Of a stretch of 64,000 bases of DNA, positions 46,065 to 56,295 are shown in pieces. The notes below the pieces were generated by a model that searched no databases, was not told where the DNA came from, and was given only the letters and a program-made list of their open reading frames with translations. A program made the translations under genes and the position numbers. The stretch's first letter is position 1. The number at the start of each line of letters is the position of its first letter. This DNA is from Diaporthe sp. PMI_573 (taxonomy: Eukaryota; Ascomycota; Sordariomycetes; Diaporthales; Diaporthaceae). The stretch is from NCBI GenBank assembly GCA_021399435.1, contig JAJTUP010000001.1, positions 4,052,597 to 4,116,596 of the forward strand, written 5' to 3'.

Positions 46065-47657
46065 TCATTTCTCCCCCTTCCACTTCCACGTCGCATTTCT
46101 ATGCAGCGCCTGGTCCCCGCTCGCATACGACACCGCCGCACTCCAAATGCCTCCGATCGGCCAGTATACCTTGAGCCACGCAAAGCGGTCCCGCGTCCAC
46201 TGCCGCGCCGCAATCGCCGCCTGCACGTCATCCCACCGCACGTGCACCTTGTCATAGACGCTCGGCAGCGCAGACGCGTGGTACTTGGCCCGTAGCTTGT
46301 CGTACCAGCCGCGCCCGCCGTACACGGCCCAGAAGTCGGCTTCGGACTGGTACACGTGCGCGTACAGCCACTTCGTGCCGCCCAGCGAGCGCACCTTATC
46401 CTCGATCGCGCTGTTCTTGGCGATGAAGGCGGGTGGGTCGAAGGTGCCTTCATGACCCCAAACGCCAACGTTGAGCATCATGTCATCTTCTCCATCCTTT
46501 CCCGGGCGCGTGGTGAAAGGATGGAAAGTAGGCGGAGGGCGGCGCTTCATTGGACATAACCACAATGGCCAGATCGGGTGATTCTCGTCCAGATAGTTGA
46601 CGAACGTTTCAGCGGTCTCGAACGGCATCGCGATGTCCTGGATAGTAAAGGTGTTGTGCAGCCCAGTATCAAGGCCCCTGTACATCATTCTTGTGTGGAG
46701 GAGGTCGTCAAGAACCCAGCGGCTAAGCCTGTTGAAAGGTAGGAGCCAGTACATGCAAGTGAACCGGCCGACCCAGAACGCTCCACGGTCGTACCGGAAC
46801 AGATACTCGGCCAGAGGAATGTAGTCCTGTTCGGGCTTGGAAGAATCGTCTTGCCTTGGCTTTGATGTTTGCTCTTCCACATGGAGATAGAACCAAGGAT
46901 CCCAGGCGCCGCTAAATGTCTGCGGCTTCACGTTGTCAGGCTTCTCGTCCGTCAGTGTCCCCGTGATGATGACCCCATAGTCCTTGGAGTAGAGTATTCC
47001 GTCCACATAGTCGTTCTCGGGGTTAATCGTTTCCTCTCTGACGAGCTTCACTGCATCGGCTGTGCTGTTGGTGCGGTAATAGCGCGTGTGGACGTACTTT
47101 TTCGCCGGCATGAGGTTGATCTCCAGCAGTGTCACAATTCCGAGGGTGCCGACCGCGCCGGGCGCCGCGCGAAACAGATCTGAACGTTCATTGCGGCTGG
47201 CTGTAACGATTTCTCCATTCGCCAAAACCATCTCGATTCTTTCCACGGTTTCGTCAAAGAAGCCATGTCGGAAGCTGGAGCTCTCGCCACCCGTGCCGGC
47301 GAAGCCGCCACCGGCTGTGATACCGGGAAATTCCATTACGATAGGAGGCACCAGCCCATGGGGCAAAGTTGCCTCTACCAAACTGTCCATAGCTACGTTA
47401 GGCTCCACCAAGACTATTCTTTTCGCTTTGTCGACCGCGAGCACGTGTCCAAGGGCTGATATGTCGACGGTGCGCATGTTGCCCTTTGGCCGGGTGCTGT
47501 TTGTGTTGCCATGGGATATCCTGTAGGGTTCTTTGCGGTCATAGAATTCCCGGACTGACGCGGCGATTTCTTTCACTGCTGCGTAGTGTCTATCCATGTC
47601 CTTCGAGGAGGTGATGCTGTCAGTGGCAAGCGCTTGCGCAGGCTGGCTGGAACTCAT
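46065..47657 (-). CDS. FAD-dependent oxidoreductase, DHCR24/DWF1 (delta-24 sterol reductase)-like
   Basis: The intronless frame gives 530 residues from ATG 47657 (MSSSQPAQAL); an in-frame ATG at 47699 would add 14. The N-terminal PCMH-type FAD domain shows RISHGNTNSTR, VLVEPNVAMDSLVEATLPHG, PGITAGGGFAGTGGESSSF, FDETVERIEMVLANGEIV and GAVGTLGIVTLLEINL. The C-terminal part matches the DHCR24 type: GAFWVGRF, DIAMPFETAETFVNYLDENH, IWPLWLCPM, NVGVWG, GGTKWLYAH, YDKLRAKYHA, and VYDKVHVRWDD. In plants and animals this enzyme reduces the C24 double bond of sterols with NADPH, using a membrane-anchored FAD protein. No N-terminal membrane anchor is seen here, and fungi reduce the ergosterol side chain by another enzyme (Erg4), so the substrate is open; it may be a sterol or another lipid. 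Confidence 0.85.
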   Translation of the reverse strand: MSSSQPAQALATDSITSSKDMDRHYAAVKEIAASVREFYDRKEPYRISHGNTNSTRPKGNMRTVDISALGHVLAVDKAKRIVLVEPNVAMDSLVEATLPHGLVPPIVMEFPGITAGGGFAGTGGESSSFRHGFFDETVERIEMVLANGEIVTASRNERSDLFRAAPGAVGTLGIVTLLEINLMPAKKYVHTRYYRTNSTADAVKLVREETINPENDYVDGILYSKDYGVIITGTLTDEKPDNVKPQTFSGAWDPWFYLHVEEQTSKPRQDDSSKPEQDYIPLAEYLFRYDRGAFWVGRFTCMYWLLPFNRLSRWVLDDLLHTRMMYRGLDTGLHNTFTIQDIAMPFETAETFVNYLDENHPIWPLWLCPMKRRPPPTFHPFTTRPGKDGEDDMMLNVGVWGHEGTFDPPAFIAKNSAIEDKVRSLGGTKWLYAHVYQSEADFWAVYGGRGWYDKLRAKYHASALPSVYDKVHVRWDDVQAAIAARQWTRDRFAWLKVYWPIGGIWSAAVSYASGDQALHRNATWKWKGEK

Positions 47658-47699
47658 GGTTGGAGACACTCCGTCGACGTCGAGGCAACTTACTTTCAC

Positions 47700-50090
47700 T
47701 TAGCCTGGTGGATGAAAATTCTTATCGCCGCTACGATCGGTGGCTTTTCAATTTATACGAAATAAAGGTTGGCAACAGAGGCTGTGCAGTTTTACCAGGG
47801 CTTTTCGCTGGGCTTAGTATTGTATCTACATATTGTTCTCGACCCGTCAGCTCTCAACACAACGCCAAAACCTCGACTTCCGGCAAAGCATCCTTGGCGA
47901 CCGATACGGCGCAAGTACGCGTCGCTCACCAGTCCTGCTATATTCATGAATTGTACAGAAGAATTGGTCCCACGATCATTGACATAGCCAATGGAAGCAA
48001 CCGATGTTTTCTATCTAGTGCCGTGAGGAAAAACCAGCGCATCTTGAATTCTTACAACGGCTCGAAGCATACTGTGTTGATCACAACTCCCTACCCTCCA
48101 CCAGTTTTGAATGCGGAAAGAACTTATTCCCACTGTGCCGGTGGTATGCCTATTATACCATTTGACCTATAATATGCCATTCCATGGCCCTGAATACAGT
48201 GAGGGAATTATTGAGACCCTCTATGTTTATCAGCACAAGTCTAACCAAGATGCGAAAGCTCAGTGAAGTGCCCATGAGTGAGCCTGTGAACAAACCCTAG
48301 ATTGCCGCTTTCTTACTGCAGAAAGCAACAGGCTTGTTGAATTTTCAGGACGACACTGTAGCACCTTATCATGCTCCTCTCCATGCTTCCAGATTTCTTT
48401 TGGTAATTCTACTCGCGCATCTGGTGGAATCCTCGTCCCAGTGTGTGTCAAAGACATGTTAAATGTCAAGTAGATTTCATGTATGAAGGGGGGGGGGTTG
48501 GAAGGGGCAGTTGGTCTTCTCTCTCTTTCGTCTAAATAAGACGCTCGCGAGCTGTTGCTTTTCCACTCTGGTGGCCACACGAGCGGGATTGCAAATCTCA
48601 CAGCGTTTGAGCACTGCCTCAGCACCGCCTGCTGCATATGCATGCTGCATAATGCAGTCACCTCGTTTAAGTCCAGGGGCTAGGCTACTTCCGTCAGACA
48701 CTGCTGTGCTCCATGCATATTCGTAGCCATACGACGCACGCCTCAGGGAACACGTCTGATTTTCTCAATTTTGGGGCTGCTCTCGCGCGCAAAAGGAAAA
48801 TTCCTAGCGGCTATCAGTCCGTTTCGAATTACGATCAAATGAGACACCACGGTACTCAGTTCGTCCTACTGGCCATCGGCAACGAACATTCTGTCGTGAA
48901 GCGTGGGCGCTCTCTGGTCCAATCATTGTGTTGGGGCTCACCCACCGCTGGGTTAGATTGTGTGGCTGGAACACAAATCTCGAGCTGTCGGCTGACGTTT
49001 GCATGCTTCTTCTGCCACACCTTGGCCACCGCTCACTCCGGTGGCAACAGTAATGGTAATCAAAGTCCGCTTTGGTGAGCTTGCCGAAATCCTTGGAATT
49101 CTCACATCTTCAACAACGGCCAGCTCGAAGAACCAACTCTATGGGACATGGCCGACTTCTCCGAACACCACCAACACAGAGCGCTTCCATCCAGAGCCCC
49201 AGCGCATTCCAAGTTCGGACTCCCTCATCTCCCTCATCTCCCGCAGAGTGCGAAACCCGACTTGGCGCATCGTCGCACCGAAAATTTCTCGCATTGTGCA
49301 ATGATCACAATCAGCATTCGTGCCACGTATACCGAACAAACCACATTGGATACTTTTTTCAGTCAACTGTTCGGTTACGGAAAGGCCTCGGTTCTGGTAG
49401 GCTCCATGCCAACAACTAATCATTGCAAAAAGAACTATACTGACCTAGAAAACGCACGTTTAGTGGAAGCGGGGGCGTTTCCAGTGCACTCTTCCTAGAA
49501 AACTCAGTCAGGTACGTTGTATAGGTATTGACCAACTGACCTCGGCCAACACAAGAACCGCTGTGGAAAAGATTTCTCAATTTTTCGAGACGCTGATGCG
49601 TTGCAGGCTGAGCAAGAGTCATTAGACAAGACTGTCTACGCCGAACACTACCGATGACACGACAGACCGAGCATATTGAAACAGTGAAGACAGGGGCGGA
49701 GATATAATGTGCATATCCGTCAACGGCACAATGCACATCTTATCACTGCGTATCTATGACGGTGCAATACTGGCATGTCGACTTCGCCTGCATCTAGATT
49801 TGGAATTACATCGGGGTTTAATCGCATTGTCATCTCGTGGCAGCAGTGTTCAGAGGGAACCTATCATGCTCAGCATTTCCCTACAGCATTTTGTTTCATA
49901 GAGTTTGCATAGAGGTAGCGGATGAAACAAAACTTCCAACCAAATCAAACACAAGATCATACAGTCGCATAGTCCAACCGTGAACTCTACTTTCGCTTAT
50001 TAGCAAGCAAGGACTCAAGTAACCATGGAGAAAATGGCAAGGTCTGCTAGGGACGTCAAATATGAGCCTCAAAATCAAACTATCACGTGA
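47700..50090. other. Gene-poor 2.4 kb, nothing supported
   Basis: Contradictory short frames on both strands; a G9 run sits near 48488-48496. The first part should hold the promoter of the flavoprotein gene. I found no motif, RNA gene or transposon terminus. Confidence 0.4.
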
Positions 50091-50599
50091 CGGGCAGTCG
50101 TCAACCGTTATCTGGACATGAATCAGGCTTTTTATATGAAGAGAATCGGTATAGAATACTTTAGTAGCAACATTAGATCGAACCAGGCTCGATTACTATT
50201 GATTTGCCACACCTCCGAACGATTCCAACTTTACTATTACAGCGCAAGCCCAATCACTGTAAAGCCTCCCAATTGGAATGGCTAATTAAGCTGTAATCAT
50301 TTAGTGCGATACGATCACTCTATATCTAGCCAGTCGTTGTTGCGTAGTCTTTGCGGTAGCAGCTCGACATCTAGAGAGCTAGTCTGTCCATGGGTGTTAA
50401 AATTAATTATTATTAAACTCTTATTAGATGTATTAGTGAGAATAGATACTAAGAGGATAATAAGTAAACTTACTAAAGGGCTTAAATAATAAGGTAATAG
50501 GTAAATTAGCCTTATATTTCCTAGTATAGCTATTTATAAGCCTTTCTTTTCTCTGTTATTTTTGTACTAACTTAGGTTAAATAAAGATAATAGTAGAGG
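50091..50599. other. AT-rich RIP'd flank left of the copia element
   Basis: TA-rich, stop-riddled sequence, increasingly so from 50390 on. It ends exactly where the copia LTR begins. I recognise no element in it. Confidence 0.5.
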
Positions 50600-50807
50600 T
50601 GTTGAATGGCCTTTGCCATATGGCGTAATGTACGTACGTACGTGTCTGTGCAATTGATTCTGAATTCGTTGATGTCTGTGTAAACTATGAAACAAGCGGG
50701 GAACTTCGCGCGCAGACCTAAGAGGTCTGCATGCACTCCCTTGCCTGCTTAGTCATCCTCCCTAGCCAATATGGCTATGTGCGATCAGCCTCAGTGCTAT
50801 TCCAACA
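50600..50807 (-). repeat. 3' LTR of the copia element
   Basis: 208 bp, starting TGTTGAATGG and ending TATTCCAACA as written on the plus strand, with TGTTG/CAACA terminal inversion. It holds an ACGT-repeat (GTACGTACGTACGT). It is identical by eye to 57883-58090. Confidence 0.95.
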
Positions 50808-51258
50808 CTGGGGGTCTTTTGTTTTCTGATCGCACACTCCCTTTGGGCCGGTCGAGCAAGTTGAATTGCTCGTACGCCCTTTTCCCATAACAAATGAAAA
50901 TCACCCTGCCCAGGCAGGTTGTGCTGCCATGGTTTTGGTGGGCGTGCGATGTAAGTGAACCCCCACTTGGTGGTCCAGATCAAGCACTTATTGCACTAAC
51001 TTTCTCAACCTTCTTTTCAGCACCCCTTCTGACCTGCTTTCCAACCACCTTTTCTCACGACTCTCATCGTACTGGCCAGAAGGCTAGAAGGGACTGTTGC
51101 CTGTGACTCACTTGTACGAGTGACCCTTTTTTTCAGCCAGTTGAGGTGGTCTGTGCACAGCGCCCTTCTGGTGCCAGCACAAAAACCTCACGCCTTTCGC
51201 CTTTTGCTTCAACCTTCCCTTCTTCTCTTCTCTATCGCACGACACTCTTTCTCTCTCT

Positions 51259-51292
51259 CACACACACACACACATACACACACACACACACC
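51259..51292 (+). repeat. CA dinucleotide microsatellite inside the copia element
   Basis: A CA run with one TA interruption, directly after a CT-rich run; it lies in what would be the leader of the antisense gene. Confidence 0.85.
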
Positions 51293-51359
51293 TTGTGTGT
51301 CGTGCGATCAAAAACATCTTCAAAACTTACCCCCCCATCGTCACCAAACCTTTCACACG

Positions 51360-51979
51360 ATGGCCAACGCTTTCGGGGTCATGACTGTCGACGAGCTGGA
51401 CGGGGTGCGCTGGCTGAACCTTCCGACTAGCCAGGTGGTCAACCGCCGGTTCCTTCTCGCGATGTGCACCAGTGTTCGTACTACCCTTCCTCCCCTTCGC
51501 ACGACATGCCCTTGCTAACGTACGAAAAACAGGATGAGGAGCGCAACGCCTGCCGTCTCCCTTTGCGCGATATCTCGATTCGGATGGCCGACGGCGACAC
51601 GATTCAGCTGGCTTGGGCCAAGCTTATTCGTCGAGAGAGCTACTTCCGTGCGATCATCATCCAGTCGCGCGGCAATGTGGCTGGCCGCTGTCCCCAGAAG
51701 TGTGGTAACCGTCGGGTTACCTGTCGTACCGAGGCCTGTGTGCGCATCGATGGATTCTGTGGTGGCGCTTGTGCTGAGTGCGTCTAGTAGTCGCACGGCA
51801 ATCGTTGCGGCCACCATGATAGCAATCAGCCGTCCGACTCGGAGGATGAGGATGATGAGTCGTACGACTCAGACAACGATGACGAGGAGGATGATTCGGA
51901 CGATGCTCGCAGTAATGCCAGCGTCAAGATGGAGGACATGGTGATTGATCCCTGGCGCAACGCTCAGGTGATCGAGTAG
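51360..51979 (+). pseudogene. Antisense spliced cysteine-rich ORF inside the copia element, interrupted by TAG TAG
   Basis: On the strand opposite to gag and pol, exon 1 (51360-51473) codes MANAFGVMTVDELDGVRWLN and 18 more residues. An intron (51474-51532, donor GTTCGT, acceptor AACAG) follows, then exon 2. It continues through a cysteine-rich block (RCPQKCGNRR, TCRTEACVR, FCGGACAECV). Two consecutive TAG codons occur at 51785-51790. Directly after them the same frame stays open for 62 codons (SHGNRCGHHD, then an acidic run DSEDEDDESYDSDNDDEEDD) to a stop at 51977. Proteins with this layout of cysteines followed by an acidic tail are common as unnamed fungal proteins; I recall GAC-x-C followed by W in them. 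TGG to TAG by G-to-A would explain both stops. It may be a captured host gene or an accessory gene of the element. Confidence 0.55.
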
Positions 51980-52192
51980 GGGGAGGATCGTACGGAGGGT
52001 GGTGAATTTTCGTGAGCTGGGTTGAGTCGTGCGTTGAGCTTTTTGTACACTACCACAAATTGACTCCCCTCTGACCGTTTTTCTTTGTGCGAAAGTCGCC
52101 TGCTCTTTTGTGAAATGTTCTGTCGCACGGTTGGGGTCTTCCCTTTCTGGTTCCCCTGGGCCAATTCTTGGCCGTCCTTATGTAGCCTGACA

Positions 52193-52508
52193 CTGTCCTG
52201 GGTTTGCCTTTGGTTGTTTTCGTGCGATCTGAAGTGTCCTGGCTCTGTCCTGGTGTGTCCTGGACCTGTCCTCGTACGTCCTTGAGCAGTCCTAGCCATG
52301 TCCTGAGTTGTCCTGGCTGTGTCCTTTGTGCGTCCTGAAGCTGTCCTGTAGCTGTCCTGGGCCTTTCCATCGTGCGTCCTGGGCCTGTCCTGGGCCTGTC
52401 TCCCTTCAGTCCTCAAGTTTTTTTTTTTCGTGCGGCTGTCCTGCAGCTTTTTCTTCTTGTCCTCGTACCCTCCAGTCCATTTCTTCTTGTCCTCGTACCC
52501 TCCAGTCA
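52193..52508. repeat. Degenerate GTCCTG-rich repeat region with a 30-bp duplicate
   Basis: The hexamer GTCCTG (CAGGAC on the element's sense strand) or a close variant occurs about 20 times at spacings of 10-15 bases. At the end a 30-base unit (TTCTTCTTGTCCTCGTACCC and ten more bases) is present twice, at 52451 and 52481. It lies between the stop of pol and the antisense ORF. Long antisense frames rich in RTxQD are by-products. Confidence 0.75.
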
Positions 52509-52554
52509 AGCACCTCTTCCCTTATTCCTCCTTATAATCACGCCCTTATTCCTT

Positions 52555-55500
52555 CTAGCTGAGGCGTTCCACGTACGCCTCCACCCTGATCTTTAACGTA
52601 TTTGTTGAGATCAGCTTTTCCAATGCTCCATTTGGTGCCTTCTTCGTACAAGCATCAGCTGGGTTGTCCTTCCCATCGATCCACCGTACTTCAGAAATTT
52701 CTTTCTTTTCGTACGCTTCCCTCAGTGACATGATGTCAATCATCAGTCTCTTCTCATCTGTCGTGCCCAGCCTAACTAGACAGTCGTACAATGATCTTGA
52801 ATCTGTACAGATAACGACTGGAATTCTTGGCATTTCCAGACAGGTCATAATCTGGTTGAGTGTCGTACTAAGTGCCATGCCACTGTCAAATCCAGTCATC
52901 ATCCCATACAGCTCACTCGCCAGTACGCTTCGAGTCACTCTTTTGCACTTAGTTGAGCTCCAATGGATGATGTTTCCACAGATTTCAAAGTCCTCTCTCG
53001 TACGGCCAGCTTCCATTGCCAGTACAATAATAAATCCTAGCTGTGAGCTAAGATCCATGTTGTTGGCAAAAGACCCGTCTGTAAAAACATAGAGCTTCGC
53101 ACGTTCAAGGTCCAGTGGTACAAATGTTATTCCTCTTTCAGGATTTTCCATTTGCCACTTGATTCGTACGTTGAGTGCCTCTATATCTTTCTTCTCGGGA
53201 TCCTTGATTTGTGCGGCCACTGATAGGTCGTACGCTGCTTCCGGTTGACATATTGAAGCAACATATGCACCCCTCGCACGTTGTGCGACGTACTGTTGGG
53301 GTCTATCTTCTGCTTCTGGATCGATTAGGCGAAGGTTTGCGATTTGTCCCTTCTGTACGAAGGTAATATTGTCCTCATCAAGTTCAATCCTTCCTCCATT
53401 GAATTCAATTGGCTGTTGTGGTCCCAGCATTTGCTTGTCCTTTGCACGGAACTTCTTCTTCTCCAATTCCTTTTCTTCCCTCCCAGAGAATAGGGGGGTT
53501 GCAAACCCAAATGTATCGTCTGTCTGCATTCCAACCAACCCAAATTCGTGCGGCCCATTTGTAGTAAACAGCAGACATGGGTCGTACGTGGAAACCTTCA
53601 TTTCCAGGGCTTCAGTGTGGTGTGAGTGGTATGTTTTGTACCAGTGTAGGCCTGACTCTGCTAGCCCGTACAATGGCTTCTGGATCAGAAGAATTGTCCC
53701 TGGTGGATACCTGTCGTGCAATTCGGCTGGCAATTCTGCCAAGATAGTGCGCGTGAGTGGGTCGCGCGATTGTGTATAGGCTTGGGTAATGTCCCTCAAT
53801 TCCCCTTGGCAGTTGAATTGTTGTACGAGGGTCGGTCCCAGTGCAAGGATTAGCCCTTGGCTCATCCTCTGGATTGTTGGGGCTTGGGTTAGAATTGCTT
53901 CCTTCTCTGAATCCCCATACCCTTGTACGACCAGCCTAGACTTTTCTATCGGCTTAGTCGACCTGTTCTTTACCTCTCGTACCATCCTTGTCTTGAAAAT
54001 CCGGAGCCCACTATGTCGTCTTGCATCGTACCGAATGAATTGGAAGACATCCTCACTGGCTAGTGCGTCTATTTCCAGTGCATCAGACTCTTCGAACGGT
54101 CTTCCAGGAGTAGTGATGACGTTGTCTTGGCGAAGTTTGACTGCCAAATCGTACGAGTCCTTCTCCTTCTGGGTGAGAAAAATACCCGGCAACCACTGCA
54201 TGTACGTAACAAATGTTGGTCGTACAGCAGCCCTGCGGGGGCGTCCTCTTCTCCTTGGTTGAATGGCTTGTACGGTAGCCTTCCTTGGTCGTCCCCTTTT
54301 CCTTGGCTGGGGTTGTTCTCGTACAATAGGCTGAGGGGTATCTAATTCGTCTTGGGGTATGGCTTCTACCGTACGGTAATATGGCTTGACATGTGTTGCC
54401 CGTATTTGAATTGGTCCATTTGTCGTACCCACTGTGATTGTATGTCCCTCGATACTGTCGACTTTGTACGGTCCTTTCCACCCCTTATTTTCTCTCCAGA
54501 TCAGGACGTCGCTCTGAATTGGTAGAGATAGGGTAGATTGGAGGTCCGGGCCATTTCTGGTGTTGATCGCACGGTTGACTTCCACCTCGGCTCGGATCGT
54601 ACGTAACATCTTCATTGCTTTCTGAACTGCTAATGCTCGTCGTGCAATATCTGGTGAGGGTGGCGAGTCTTGTGATATCCGTGGGTATGCTCCAAAAACT
54701 AGGAGTGTTGGTACGATGCCATTTGGTCCCGCAGTATCGTTCAGTGCCTTCACGGCCATCTGTAGGAGTGTTTCGTCGTCCGTACAGTAGCCAATCTCAG
54801 CCTTCAGAATCTCAAAAGCTCTTCTCAGGGGGCCGTGCGAGCGTTCAACCTTGCCCAAAGCCCAGTGTGCTTCTATGGGCATCTCTTCGCACGTAATTCC
54901 CATGATCTTTGCATTGTTCCGGAATTCCTCTGAAGCAAAGTTGGTTCCTGGGTCATGTACGATGTGGTCTGGAGGACCAATATATGTGTAGATCCAGCAC
55001 TTGCAGAGTGCATTCCAGGTGTCTCGTGCGGAAAGAGAGTTGAGAAATGTGGCTGCTTGAAAGCTTGTGTCTGAGTCGATTACATGAAGTACATTCCTTT
55101 CGCCTAGGTGTACGACGTCAATAACCACTTCGTAGTTAAAGTGGCTTTCGTCTTTGATTGAGAACTTGAATCTCCTTGGTGATGGATCGTGCAGTTGGCA
55201 GAAGTGGCAGAACTTCTGAATCTTCTCCAGGATTGCCTCTTCAACATCATCGTGCCCTGCATTCCTCAATAGCTTGTATAGCCTGTCCGTACGAGGGTGC
55301 CCAAATCGTCTGTGGAGTCTCCTAAGCTGTGGCTCTGTGAGGAATACCCCAGCCTCCGTACGGCTTGTGTTAAAGAATGCATGTCCCCATTTCCTAACTA
55401 CCGGAATTGTCGTATCCCCTTGTACGATGACGTCTGATAGGTTGTTGAAGTAGGCTTTCAGCCTGTCTGCATCGTACAGGGAGAATAGAAAAGGGGTTGA

Positions 55501-56295
55501 TGTGTCTAGGATATGGTATGTAACACTTCCCAGTTGGTTTACAACCTTGATCGTACCAACCGCTGAGATAGCGTCACTATCACCAAATTTGACTTTGGCT
55601 GTGTCTGCACCCCATTTGATCTTCGTACCTGGGTTTTCTCGTACGTAGGCTAATGCTTGTAGCATCCCCACTGTAGAGAACTTGGCGGCTCCTGTGTCCC
55701 AGAGCTCTCCCTGATACTTCGTACTATATGGGTCATGCAGTACGAATTGGCTTGCCTCAGTCACTTTTGGGGCTGTGTAGATGTCCTCCCCAGTCGTGCG
55801 GTGGTTGAATGCAAAATCTACTAGATTCTGTTGGGGGATAGCCTCGTTGTCTGTATCCCACGGATCGAATAGTGAACCTTCCACTTCGCACAGTGGATCC
55901 TCTCCTTCGTACTCAAGCAAGTAGGTAGCAAACTTCTCCTCTTCCAGGATAGGTTCTTGCTTGAAGTCTTCGCACGCCTGGAGGTATTGTTTTCGTGCGT
56001 CTATCCTTTCCTTGTCTGTATGGTTTGTAGACCAACACCCATCTTTCTTGCATACAAAGCATTTCATTGTCTTAGCTGTTGTACGGTATGGTTTGAAGGG
56101 TTGTTGTTTGTCTTGGTCTGAAGGAAATTCGCGCTGAGGAATGGTGGTTGTTTGGCCGAAAAGGGGTTTGTGGTGAAGATTGGTGATTGTACGAAGTCCT
56201 CTGGCGGTCCTTGAAGTTTGAGCTGTACCTCCTGTCCACAAAATTGATTCCAGCTTCTTCGTGCGACATGAATTGTTGGATAGAGTCTCTTCCAT
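52555..56295 (-). CDS. Copia-type Pol polyprotein (protease, integrase, reverse transcriptase, RNase H)
   Basis: The frame is open for 1246 residues. Near residue 77 there is a zinc-knuckle variant (CFVCKKDGCWSTNH). The aspartic protease has LWDTGAAKFS. The integrase shows a HHCC zinc domain (HRRFGHPRTDRL through CHFCQL) and the D,D,E core in VIDVVHL, VHDPGTNFAS and GKVERSHGP. The reverse transcriptase has LVVQGYGD, ELRDITQAYTQS and KPLYGLAESGLHW, with the catalytic pair in MQTDDTFG instead of the usual YVDD. RNase H residues appear in VFTDGSF, SVLASELYG and ICTDSRSLYDCL, followed by RWIDGKDNPADACTKK. Sequence similar to this frame continues upstream of the ATG, past a TGA at about 56350, so the natural start may be further up. 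All catalytic residues I looked for are present, so enzyme activity is plausible. Confidence 0.92.
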   Translation of the reverse strand: MEETLSNNSCRTKKLESILWTGGTAQTSRTARGLRTITNLHHKPLFGQTTTIPQREFPSDQDKQQPFKPYRTTAKTMKCFVCKKDGCWSTNHTDKERIDARKQYLQACEDFKQEPILEEEKFATYLLEYEGEDPLCEVEGSLFDPWDTDNEAIPQQNLVDFAFNHRTTGEDIYTAPKVTEASQFVLHDPYSTKYQGELWDTGAAKFSTVGMLQALAYVRENPGTKIKWGADTAKVKFGDSDAISAVGTIKVVNQLGSVTYHILDTSTPFLFSLYDADRLKAYFNNLSDVIVQGDTTIPVVRKWGHAFFNTSRTEAGVFLTEPQLRRLHRRFGHPRTDRLYKLLRNAGHDDVEEAILEKIQKFCHFCQLHDPSPRRFKFSIKDESHFNYEVVIDVVHLGERNVLHVIDSDTSFQAATFLNSLSARDTWNALCKCWIYTYIGPPDHIVHDPGTNFASEEFRNNAKIMGITCEEMPIEAHWALGKVERSHGPLRRAFEILKAEIGYCTDDETLLQMAVKALNDTAGPNGIVPTLLVFGAYPRISQDSPPSPDIARRALAVQKAMKMLRTIRAEVEVNRAINTRNGPDLQSTLSLPIQSDVLIWRENKGWKGPYKVDSIEGHTITVGTTNGPIQIRATHVKPYYRTVEAIPQDELDTPQPIVREQPQPRKRGRPRKATVQAIQPRRRGRPRRAAVRPTFVTYMQWLPGIFLTQKEKDSYDLAVKLRQDNVITTPGRPFEESDALEIDALASEDVFQFIRYDARRHSGLRIFKTRMVREVKNRSTKPIEKSRLVVQGYGDSEKEAILTQAPTIQRMSQGLILALGPTLVQQFNCQGELRDITQAYTQSRDPLTRTILAELPAELHDRYPPGTILLIQKPLYGLAESGLHWYKTYHSHHTEALEMKVSTYDPCLLFTTNGPHEFGLVGMQTDDTFGFATPLFSGREEKELEKKKFRAKDKQMLGPQQPIEFNGGRIELDEDNITFVQKGQIANLRLIDPEAEDRPQQYVAQRARGAYVASICQPEAAYDLSVAAQIKDPEKKDIEALNVRIKWQMENPERGITFVPLDLERAKLYVFTDGSFANNMDLSSQLGFIIVLAMEAGRTREDFEICGNIIHWSSTKCKRVTRSVLASELYGMMTGFDSGMALSTTLNQIMTCLEMPRIPVVICTDSRSLYDCLVRLGTTDEKRLMIDIMSLREAYEKKEISEVRWIDGKDNPADACTKKAPNGALEKLISTNTLKIRVEAYVERLS

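Noticed and set aside
47660..48172. 170-codon plus-strand frame divergent from the flavoprotein gene
   Set aside because: Begins inside the opposite gene's start, lacks an ATG at its beginning and has no motif.
48713..49078. MRHHGTQFVLL peptide on the plus strand, reminiscent of the MRHN exon
   Set aside because: No FG-x-G exon upstream, no splice acceptor before the ATG, and opposite strand; likely chance.
51964..52509. Antisense frame with TGGYEDKKK and RTxQD repeats
   Set aside because: Produced by the GTCCTG-rich tract; low complexity, no conserved end.
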